Shown piece by piece: positions 7,955 to 13,216 of a stretch of 13,216 nucleotides of DNA (position 1 is its first letter; each line of letters begins with the position of its first letter). Both the position numbers and the translations under genes were made by a program. The stretch comes from Sphingomonadaceae bacterium (GTDB lineage Bacteria; Pseudomonadota; Alphaproteobacteria; Sphingomonadales; Sphingomonadaceae), in assembly GCA_004282995.1 (NCBI GenBank), contig SHLU01000038.1:1-13216 (forward strand), in the 5' to 3' direction. The notes under the pieces were generated by a model that saw only the letters and a program-made list of their open reading frames with translations, did no database searches and was not told where the DNA came from.

Positions 7955-9448
7955 CTAACCCAGCTTTTGCTTGAGCAGCTGGTTCACGACCTGCGGGTTG
8001 GCCTTGCCTTGCATGGCCTTCATCGTCTGCCCGACGAAGAAGCCGAACAGTTTGTCCTTGCCGCCGCGATATTGTTCGACCTTGTCGGCATTGGCAGCGA
8101 GGATATCGTCGATCGCAGCCTCGATCGCGCCAGTGTCGCTGACCTGTTTCAGCCCTTCGGCTTCAGCAATTTCCGCCGGATCGCGGCCAGTTTTGAGAAC
8201 CAGCTCGAAGATTTCCTTGGCCTGGCCACCACTGATTTCGCCGTCGACCTGCATCTTGAGGATTTTGGCCTGCGCTTCAGCCGTTGCGTGGGCCGGATCG
8301 CCCTCATCACCGAGCGACTTCATCACGCCTGGCGCAACCGAAAGCGCCCAGTTGGCAACCTGGGTGGCAACCGCCTTCTCGTCCTTGCCGATTGCACTGG
8401 CGGTCGCGGCCAGCAGCGTTTCAAAGCGGGCGAATGTTTCCACCTCGGCTGTCAGTTCGCGTGCGTTGTAGGGCGTCAGGCCCAGCACGTTTTCATACCG
8501 CTGACGCTTGGCGTCGGGCAATTCGGGCAGGCTGGCGCGGCATTCCTCGAGGAAGGAATCCTCCAGTTCGAGCGGCAACAGGTCAGGATCTGGAAAGTAG
8601 CGATAGTCATGCGCATCTTCCTTGCTGCGCATGGTCCGCGTGGTACCGGTGCCGGGATCGAACAGGCGCGTTTCCTGCTCGACAGTGCCGCCGTTCTCGA
8701 TCAGATCGACCTGGCGATTGGCTTCGAACTCGATCACTTGCATCACGAAGCGCACCGAATTGACGTTCTTGGTTTCGGTCCGCGTACCCAACTCGTCGCC
8801 TATCCGGCGGACCGAGACATTGACGTCGGCCCGCATCGATCCTTCTTCCATGTTGCCGTCACAGCTTCCGACGTAACGCAGGATCGAACGCAGCTTGCGG
8901 ACATAGGCCCCGGCTTCGGCCGGTGAGCGCATGTCGGGCCGACTGACAATTTCCATCAGCGCCACGCCGCAGCGATTGAGATCGACATAGCTCATGGTCG
9001 GATGCTGATCGTGCATGAGCTTGCCGGCATCCTGCTCGACGTGGATGCGCTCGATGCCAATCACCTTGTCTTCCGGGATCCCGGCCTTTTCGTCGGCTTC
9101 GATCAGCAATTGGCCCTCGCCCACCAGCGGGTGGTAGAGCTGGCTGATCTGGTAGCCTTGCGGAAGATCGGCATAGAAGTAGTTCTTGCGGTCGAACCGG
9201 CTCCACTTGTTGATTTCGGCCTCGATTGCCATCCCGGTCCGCACCGCCTGCCGGATGCATTCACGGTTGGGCACGGGCAACATGCCGGGCATGGCGGCAT
9301 CGACCAGGCTGACATTGCTGTTGGGCTCGGACCCGAACGCGGTCGATGCCCCGGAAAACAGCTTGGCTTTGCTGGTGACCTGGGCGTGGACTTCGAGGCC
9401 GATAACGACCTCCCATTCACCGGTTGCGCCTTGGATACGGTAGCTCAC
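7955..9448 (-). CDS. gatB: Aspartyl/glutamyl-tRNA amidotransferase subunit B
   Basis: GatB binds the misacylated tRNA, activates the glutamate or aspartate with ATP, and accepts ammonia from GatA. It lets the cell make Gln-tRNA(Gln) and/or Asn-tRNA(Asn) by the indirect route. The 497 residues are full length. The N-terminal catalytic cradle shows GLEVHAQ at residue 17, then LPVPNRE, RKNYFYADLPQGYQIS and VDLNRCGVALMEIVSRPD. Further on are GSMRADVNVS, TETKNVNS and KEDAHDYRYFPDPDL. The C-terminal YqeY-like tRNA-binding tail ends with NPQVVNQLLKQKLG. The start is GTG at 9448, with AAGAGAGA placed 8 bases upstream. It follows gatA after 51 bases, so it should be translated from the same mRNA. No missing motif or break was seen. 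Confidence 0.98.
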   Translation of the reverse strand: MSYRIQGATGEWEVVIGLEVHAQVTSKAKLFSGASTAFGSEPNSNVSLVDAAMPGMLPVPNRECIRQAVRTGMAIEAEINKWSRFDRKNYFYADLPQGYQISQLYHPLVGEGQLLIEADEKAGIPEDKVIGIERIHVEQDAGKLMHDQHPTMSYVDLNRCGVALMEIVSRPDMRSPAEAGAYVRKLRSILRYVGSCDGNMEEGSMRADVNVSVRRIGDELGTRTETKNVNSVRFVMQVIEFEANRQVDLIENGGTVEQETRLFDPGTGTTRTMRSKEDAHDYRYFPDPDLLPLELEDSFLEECRASLPELPDAKRQRYENVLGLTPYNARELTAEVETFARFETLLAATASAIGKDEKAVATQVANWALSVAPGVMKSLGDEGDPAHATAEAQAKILKMQVDGEISGGQAKEIFELVLKTGRDPAEIAEAEGLKQVSDTGAIEAAIDDILAANADKVEQYRGGKDKLFGFFVGQTMKAMQGKANPQVVNQLLKQKLG

Positions 9449-9499
9449 TTCAACAATCTCTCTTCTGCTCGTCCTGTCGGGGCATGGTGATGCCGAAGC

Positions 9500-10984
9500 T
9501 CAGGCCCACCATTTGTCCGGCTGGGCGTCGAACCCGCTACGCTGCTCGATGGCAAGACCAGCGTCGAGCACGCCCTGTTCGTCGAACGGCTTGCCGATCA
9601 GTTGCAGGCCCAGCGGCAGCCCGTCGGAATTGAGCCCGCCGGGCACGCTCATAGCCGGCAGCCCAGCCAGTGATGCCGGCACGGCAAACACATCGTTGAG
9701 ATACATCGCCAGCGGGTCGCCCTGCATTTCGTCCAGTGCGAACGCGGAGTTCGGAGTGGTCGGTGCCAGGATCAGGTCGCATTGGCTCCAGGCCTGCTCG
9801 AAATCGCGAGCGACCAGCGTACGGATCTTCTGCGCCTGGTTGTAATAGGCATCGTAGAAACCCGCGCTCAGCACATAGGTGCCGATCAGGATGCGGCGTT
9901 TGACTTCGTCGCCAAAGCCAGCCGCGCGGGTCGCGGCATACATGTCCTGCAAGCCCGCGCCCTCGGGCAGGTCGCGCAGGCCATAGCGCACGCCATCATA
10001 GCGGGCGAGGTTAGACGACGCTTCCGCAGGGGCAATGATGTAATAGGCGGGCAGCGCATATTTGGTGTGCGGCAGGGTGATGTCGACGATCTTGGCGCCG
10101 GCATCCTTCAGCCATTCCTTGCCGCGCTCCCAGCTATCCAGGATATCCTGAGGGGTGCCGTCCATGCGGTATTCGCGCGGAATGCCGATGGTCTTGCCCG
10201 ACAGGTCGGCGCTCAGATGCGCCTCCCATTCGGGGACCTCCATGTCGAGGCTGGTGGCATCCTTGGGATCGAACCCGGCCATCGCTTCGAGCATGATGGC
10301 GCAATCCTTGACGCTGCGCGCCATGGGTCCGGCCTGGTCGAGGCTGCTGGCAAAGGCAACGACACCCCAGCGGCTGCATCGGCCATAGGTCGGCTTGATC
10401 CCGGTGATGCCAGTGATCGCGGCGGGCTGACGAATCGAGCCGCCGGTATCGGTCCCGGTTGCCGCCGGACATAGCCGCGCCGCGACTGCGGCCGAACTAC
10501 CGCCCGATGATCCGCCAGGCGTCAACGCAGCATTGCTGCCGTCTTTGCGCCACGGGCTCTTGACCGATCCGAAATGGCTCGTCTCGTTGGACGAGCCCAT
10601 GGCAAACTGGTCCATGTTGAGCTTGCCCAGCATCCCTGCGCCGGCCGCCCACAGATTGGCGCTGACGGTCGATTCATACGGCGGGATGAAGCCTTCGAGG
10701 ATGTGGCTGGCGGCAGTCGTCTGTACGCCCTTGGTTGCGAACAGATCCTTCATTCCGATCGGCACGCCAGCCATCTTGCCGAGCGCCTCGCCCCTGGCCC
10801 GCGCGGCATCGACCGCGTCGGCAGCGTCGAGCGCCTTGTCAGGCGTGGTGACGATGAATGCGCCGAGTTCTGCCGCCGCAGCAACCTGCGCGTTGAAGCT
10901 TTCCGCCACTTCGCGGGCCGTGAAATCGCCTGCGGCGACGCCGTCGCGAATGTCCGCGACGCCCATCTGCGTAAATTCAGTCAT
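9500..10984 (-). CDS. gatA: Aspartyl/glutamyl-tRNA amidotransferase subunit A
   Basis: GatA is the glutaminase subunit: it releases ammonia from glutamine and channels it to GatB. At 494 residues it is full length. It carries the amidase-signature Ser-cis-Ser-Lys triad: Lys79 in IGMKD, cis-Ser159 in PGGSSGGSS, and nucleophile Ser183 in TDTGGSIRQPA. The 24-residue spacing between the two serines matches known GatA enzymes. Its ATG shares one base with the gatC stop (TAATG), and its ribosome site lies inside the gatC coding end, so translation is probably coupled to keep subunits in step. All expected catalytic residues are present. Confidence 0.98.
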   Translation of the reverse strand: MTEFTQMGVADIRDGVAAGDFTAREVAESFNAQVAAAAELGAFIVTTPDKALDAADAVDAARARGEALGKMAGVPIGMKDLFATKGVQTTAASHILEGFIPPYESTVSANLWAAGAGMLGKLNMDQFAMGSSNETSHFGSVKSPWRKDGSNAALTPGGSSGGSSAAVAARLCPAATGTDTGGSIRQPAAITGITGIKPTYGRCSRWGVVAFASSLDQAGPMARSVKDCAIMLEAMAGFDPKDATSLDMEVPEWEAHLSADLSGKTIGIPREYRMDGTPQDILDSWERGKEWLKDAGAKIVDITLPHTKYALPAYYIIAPAEASSNLARYDGVRYGLRDLPEGAGLQDMYAATRAAGFGDEVKRRILIGTYVLSAGFYDAYYNQAQKIRTLVARDFEQAWSQCDLILAPTTPNSAFALDEMQGDPLAMYLNDVFAVPASLAGLPAMSVPGGLNSDGLPLGLQLIGKPFDEQGVLDAGLAIEQRSGFDAQPDKWWA

Positions 10985-11286
10985 TATTCGATCACCTTGG
11001 GAACGCCGAAGAAGCCGTGTTCGGCCGCCGGTGCATTGGCCAGCACGTCCTCACGCCGGTCGCCGGCGGTCTTGGCATCGGCATTTACCTCGTCCGCGCG
11101 CAACCGCAGCGTATTGGGGATGACAGCGGTCATCGGCTCGACGTCGCTGGTATCGACCTCGCCCAATTGCTCGACCCAATCGAGGATTTGCGAAAGTTCG
11201 GGTGCCATGCGTTCGAGTTCGGCGTCATCCATGTGGATGCGCGCGAGCGACGCGATTTTGGCAACGGTTTGCTTGTCGACCGACAT
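10984..11286 (-). CDS. gatC: Aspartyl/glutamyl-tRNA amidotransferase subunit C
   Basis: GatC is the small belt-like subunit that wraps GatA and GatB and stabilises the complex. The 100-residue length is usual. It opens with VAKIASLARIHM, followed by LERMAPELSQILDWVEQL, the helical part. The VEPMTAVIPNTLRLRAD stretch then leads to the conserved ending HGFFGVPKVIE. It follows the FKBP gene after 30 bases on the same strand, with no terminator between, so it may depend on a promoter further up. The ribosome site is weak (AAGAGG about 12 bases before the ATG), which may mean its translation relies partly on the gene ahead. Confidence 0.97.
   Translation of the reverse strand: MSVDKQTVAKIASLARIHMDDAELERMAPELSQILDWVEQLGEVDTSDVEPMTAVIPNTLRLRADEVNADAKTAGDRREDVLANAPAAEHGFFGVPKVIE
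10991..10998 (-). promoter_or_regulatory. gatA ribosome binding site inside the gatC end
   Basis: On the minus strand AAGGTGAT lies about 7 bases before the gatA ATG and overlaps the last gatC codons. With the TAATG overlap it supports reinitiation or coupled translation of gatA after gatC. Confidence 0.6.
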
Positions 11287-11316
11287 GATCGTCTGCGCCT
11301 CTTGAGCTTGCTGTGG

Positions 11317-11934
11317 TCAGTTTTGCGGGGTGGGAACCGGGACCGGCGCCGCTTGCGGGCCTTGCGCCGGAGCGCCGGCTTCGCCTTCTGCGCCTTGCTG
11401 CGCCGCCATCGCCTGTTCCAGTGCCTGGACCCGCATCATGGCATCGTCGAGCGAGAGGAAATCAACCAGTTCGATCTCGAAGATGATGTCGCTGCCGGCG
11501 GGGATTGGCGAGCCCGCAGGCGGGGTATCGCCATAGGCCAGCTTGGCAGGAATACGGACGCGGTACTTGCCGCCCTTCTCCATCTGCTTGAGCGCCTGGT
11601 ACATGCCGGTGACAACACCGGATCCTTCGGCGCTGCTGTCCTTTACTTCCAGCGGCACCCCATCAGGCAGGAAGCCGGGAGGAAACGGCGATTCGTCCGC
11701 CCGCTGGAATTCCTCGCCATCGGGCAGCGAACCGATATATTTCACAAAGGCGATGTCGCCGTCATTGGGCGATCCACCGGTACCTTCTACCAGTGTGTCA
11801 AACTCGATTCCCTTGGGTACCGCTGCCCACGCGACGCCGGCACCGATCAAGACCGCCAAGATAACGCCGAGCCACAGCTTGGTGAGCGATCCCTTGGCAA
11901 TCGGCTGGAGGGGTACGCGGGTAACTTCGGTCAT
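11317..11934 (-). CDS. Membrane-anchored FKBP-type peptidyl-prolyl isomerase-like protein
   Basis: This 205-residue protein has a short cytoplasmic start, one membrane segment at about residues 18-38 (LTKLWLGVILAVLIGAGVAW), an FKBP domain at about 58-160, and an Ala/Gln/Pro-rich tail. The FKBP call rests on MEKGGKYRVRIPAKLAYGD, then PIPAGSDIIFEIELVDF. Such proteins catalyse cis-trans isomerisation of Xaa-Pro bonds and help proteins fold; with this topology the domain should face the periplasm. Two usually conserved active-site positions differ. The Phe-Asp pair reads EEFQRAD, and the tryptophan at the floor of the pocket (normally in a VIxGW stretch) is Met111 in VVTGMYQ. Isomerase activity may be weak, with a chaperone role remaining; this is inference. 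The start has AGGAA 5 bases upstream. It is the first gene of the likely FKBP-gatCAB transcript. Confidence 0.93.
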   Translation of the reverse strand: MTEVTRVPLQPIAKGSLTKLWLGVILAVLIGAGVAWAAVPKGIEFDTLVEGTGGSPNDGDIAFVKYIGSLPDGEEFQRADESPFPPGFLPDGVPLEVKDSSAEGSGVVTGMYQALKQMEKGGKYRVRIPAKLAYGDTPPAGSPIPAGSDIIFEIELVDFLSLDDAMMRVQALEQAMAAQQGAEGEAGAPAQGPQAAPVPVPTPQN

Positions 11935-11971
11935 GGCGGTTCCTGCAATGAATGCGCGTTGCTGAAATGCG

Positions 11972-12003
11972 AAGGGCGCGGAAGAACTAACTCCCGCGCC
12001 CTT
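11972..12003. terminator. Hairpin downstream of rpsU, possible terminator
   Basis: AAGGGCGCGG, a 12-base loop, then CCGCGCCCTT gives a perfect 10-bp stem. It lies between rpsU and the FKBP gene. On the minus strand only TT at the stem end then CGCATTTC follow, so the T-run is poor. It may attenuate rather than fully end rpsU transcription, or protect the mRNA end. Confidence 0.5.
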
Positions 12004-12010
12004 TGGCGTA

Positions 12011-12041
12011 TGCCTGCCGCCACTTCAAGCGGCGCGAGGCA
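12011..12041. repeat. Second hairpin just downstream of rpsU
   Basis: TGCCT pairs with AGGCA, and inside it CCGC pairs with GCGG across an 8-base loop, with an uneven internal bulge. It starts about 20 bases after the rpsU stop and stands in tandem with the hairpin at 11972-12003. There is no T-run. It may be a 3' stabiliser for the rpsU mRNA. Confidence 0.4.
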
Positions 12042-12061
12042 AAGAATCGACGCTGAAGGTC

Positions 12062-12268
12062 TTACTTGATGCCGTCGCGTTCCATCCGCTTGCGCTCCAT
12101 CTTGCGGGCGCGGCGCACGGCAGCAGCCTTTTCACGGGCACGCTTCTCGCTGGGCTTTTCGTAGTGACGACGCAGCTTCATTTCGCGATACACACCTTCG
12201 CGCTGCAGCTTCTTCTTGAGCGCGCGGAGAGCCTGATCGACATTGTTATCGCGAACCATGATCTGCAT
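12062..12268 (-). CDS. rpsU: 30S ribosomal protein S21
   Basis: This small basic protein of the 30S subunit helps base pairing between the mRNA leader and the end of 16S rRNA during initiation. The 68 residues start MQIMVRDNNVDQAL, followed by LKKKLQREGVYREMK and RRHYEKPSEKRAREKAAA, then a strongly basic tail (MERKRMERDG). This is the form found in alphaproteobacteria. The frame stays open upstream to 12457, but the ATG at 12268 is chosen because it gives the standard S21 start and has TGAGGTGA 8 bases ahead. It has its own leader of about 100 bases, and two hairpins separate it from the FKBP gene, so it is probably a single-gene unit with some read-through. Confidence 0.98.
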   Translation of the reverse strand: MQIMVRDNNVDQALRALKKKLQREGVYREMKLRRHYEKPSEKRAREKAAAVRRARKMERKRMERDGIK

Positions 12269-12381
12269 AAAGAACGTCACCTCACGTAATGGGGAGAGCC
12301 CGCAAAATTGCGCGGGATTCACCGCAAATTTCAAATTAGAAAGGGCCGAATCCGCACGCGCGGTCGGCCACACACCCCCAC

Positions 12382-12410
12382 TACATACGCAAATTGGTTG
12401 GTCAAGGCAA
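12382..12410 (-). promoter_or_regulatory. Candidate rpsU promoter
   Basis: On the minus strand TTGCCT (12410-12405), a 17-base spacer, then TATGTA (12387-12382) resembles a vegetative promoter. An overlapping TTGACC at 12405-12400 is an alternative -35. It would leave a leader of about 105 bases before rpsU. The call rests on pattern only. Confidence 0.35.
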
Positions 12411-12424
12411 GGCCGAGGGTGCCC

Positions 12425-12450
12425 TGCGCACACCGGTACAGTGTGGCGCA
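12425..12450. repeat. Bulged hairpin between rpsU and crcB
   Basis: TGCG plus CACAC pairs with GTGTG plus CGCA, with one bulged G at 12446 and a 7-base loop, giving a 9-bp stem. It sits between the candidate rpsU promoter and crcB, 52 bases before the crcB start. It could be an operator or part of the crcB leader. It does not show the conserved core of the fluoride riboswitch. Confidence 0.4.
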
Positions 12451-12490
12451 GACGCAACTTGCCGCTTGGCGAGGAGGGTCGGTAGCGGCT

Positions 12491-12496
12491 AAGGGG
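12491..12496 (+). promoter_or_regulatory. Ribosome binding site that fixes the crcB GTG start
   Basis: AAGGGG ends 5 bases before the GTG at 12502. The only close ATG, at 12511, would be 14 bases away, too far. The GTG is therefore preferred. Confidence 0.55.
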
Positions 12497-12501
12497 CGCG
12501 C

Positions 12502-12912
12502 GTGAGCACCATGCCCCCCCTTTATGCCAGTCTCAATGTCGCCCTCGGCGGAGCTATTGGCGCAGTGCTGCGCTACCAGGTCGGTCGCTGGATGACCGGC
12601 TGGATGGGCGCGCCGGCGATGCAGATATTTCCGTGGGCTACGCTGGCCGTCAACGCCGCCGGCAGCCTGCTGATGGGTCTTTTGGCCGGCTGGCTGTTCA
12701 AGATGGCGCCAGGCACGACCGACCAGTGGCGGCTGCTGATCGGCACCGGCATACTCGGCGGGTTCACCACCTTCAGCGCGTTCAGCCTCGAAGTCTGGGT
12801 CATGATCGAACGCGGCCAGCTTGGCTTTGCCGCGCTCTATGTCGTGCTGTCGGTCTCGCTGGCGATCAGCGCGCTGGTGTTCGGCCTCACCTTCATGCGG
12901 CTGGTCGGATGA
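12502..12912 (+). CDS. crcB: Fluoride efflux channel CrcB/Fluc
   Basis: CrcB (Fluc) is a small inner-membrane channel that works as a dual-topology dimer and lets fluoride leave the cell. The 136 residues form four hydrophobic segments at about 8-28, 40-66, 75-100 and 110-133. Family marks are GGAIGAVLRY (Arg24), the polar Asn51 in VNAAGSLLMG, and the GGFTTFSAFSLE stretch (residues 86-97), whose phenylalanines line the fluoride path. The usual TTFSTF reads TTFSAF here (Ala93), a mild change. No fluoride riboswitch is recognisable upstream. The stop overlaps the next start as ATGA, so it is cotranscribed with the pseudouridine synthase, as often happens when an unrelated small gene precedes it. 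Confidence 0.96.
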   Translation: MSTMPPLYASLNVALGGAIGAVLRYQVGRWMTGWMGAPAMQIFPWATLAVNAAGSLLMGLLAGWLFKMAPGTTDQWRLLIGTGILGGFTTFSAFSLEVWVMIERGQLGFAALYVVLSVSLAISALVFGLTFMRLVG

Positions 12913-13216
12913 ACGGGCGCGGCGATCCCGATACGGTCCGGCAGTTCACCGTCGGTGAAGACGACGAGGGCGTACGCCTCGACCGTTGGTTCAAGCGCAA
13001 TCTTCCGCAGATCGGCTTCGGCACAATATCGCGCTGGGCGCGGACCGGGCAATTGCGCGTCGACGGCAAGCGTGCCCGCCCCGACGCACGTCTGGAAAAA
13101 GGCCAGGTACTGCGCATCCCGCCCGGCGGCGAGGATGCCGCCCGCGCCCCGCGCCAGCCACGCGCATTGACGCCCGAACAGATCGAAGAAGCGCAGGCCA
13201 TGGTCATAATGGAGAC
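12909..13216 (+). CDS. RluA-family 23S rRNA pseudouridine synthase, 5' part only
   Basis: The gene starts at an ATG overlapping the crcB stop (ATGA) and runs off the window after 102 codons. The visible part is the N-terminal S4 RNA-binding domain at about residues 22-70: EGVRLDRWFKRNLP, then TISRWARTGQLRVDGKR and LEKGQVLRIPPGG. This is the usual opening of RluC/RluD-type enzymes, which turn uridine into pseudouridine in 23S rRNA. The catalytic RLDxxTSG-type motif would lie beyond the window, so the subfamily (RluC or RluD) cannot be decided. The four-base overlap implies coupled translation with crcB. Confidence 0.88.
   Translation, partial: MNGRGDPDTVRQFTVGEDDEGVRLDRWFKRNLPQIGFGTISRWARTGQLRVDGKRARPDARLEKGQVLRIPPGGEDAARAPRQPRALTPEQIEEAQAMVIME

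Noticed and set aside
7817..8926. Plus-strand open frame (369 codons) across the kinase start and gatB
   Set aside because: It overlaps two well-supported minus-strand genes, and its composition is that of a shadow frame.
11017..12069. Plus-strand open frame (350 codons) opposite gatC and the FKBP gene
   Set aside because: It runs antisense through two recognised genes and across a hairpin region; no domain is seen.
12269..12457. N-terminal extension of S21 by 63 residues
   Set aside because: The frame is open, but the standard S21 start at 12268 has its own ribosome site, and the extension has no family resemblance and covers the likely promoter.
12413..12501. Fluoride riboswitch ahead of crcB
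   Set aside because: I could not find the conserved riboswitch core or its pseudoknot partners; only a simple bulged hairpin is present.

Overview
The window is high-GC, densely packed DNA with strong third-position GC. It reads as chromosomal sequence of an alphaproteobacterium, most likely a sphingomonad of the Erythrobacteraceae type. The evidence is the 68-residue S21 with a long basic tail, the gatCAB operon, an HWE-family sensor kinase, a secreted acylase beside an M16 peptidase, and a crcB-RluA gene pair. The genus is inferred from general resemblance; no database search was run. I see no rRNA, tRNA, CRISPR array, insertion sequence or prophage.

Left part (1-1073, minus strand): the 5' part of a gene for a HerA/FtsK-like P-loop ATPase that runs out of the window. 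Its last ~60 codons read poorly in the main frame and better in the neighbouring frame, which suggests a frameshift or sequence error near 150-230. A 127-base divergent spacer separates it from the plus-strand genes.

Centre-left (1201-6771, plus strand): three genes in series. They encode an exported penicillin-acylase-family Ntn hydrolase, an exported two-domain M16 zinc metallopeptidase, and a 101-residue methionine-rich beta-type protein with an excellent ribosome binding site. The first two have signal sequences and probably act on amide or peptide bonds in the periplasm. The block ends at a strong bidirectional terminator (6800-6827).

Centre-right (6874-12268, minus strand, listed in transcription order): rpsU, a membrane-anchored FKBP-type prolyl isomerase, gatC, gatA, gatB, then a cytosolic PAS-HWE histidine kinase. 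FKBP-gatC-gatA-gatB are spaced like an operon (30 bases, a 1-base TAATG overlap, 51 bases). GatCAB converts misacylated Glu-tRNA(Gln) and/or Asp-tRNA(Asn) to the correct amidated form. rpsU is set apart by two hairpins, and the kinase follows gatB after 103 bases.

Right end (12502-13216, plus strand): crcB (fluoride channel) overlaps by ATGA the start of an RluA-family pseudouridine synthase that leaves the window.

I did not find a convincing new defence, mobile or biosynthetic system. The points most worth checking are the apparent frameshift in the ATPase, the small methionine-rich protein with a perfect inverted repeat in front of it, the FKBP with altered active-site positions in the gat operon, and the orphan HWE kinase.
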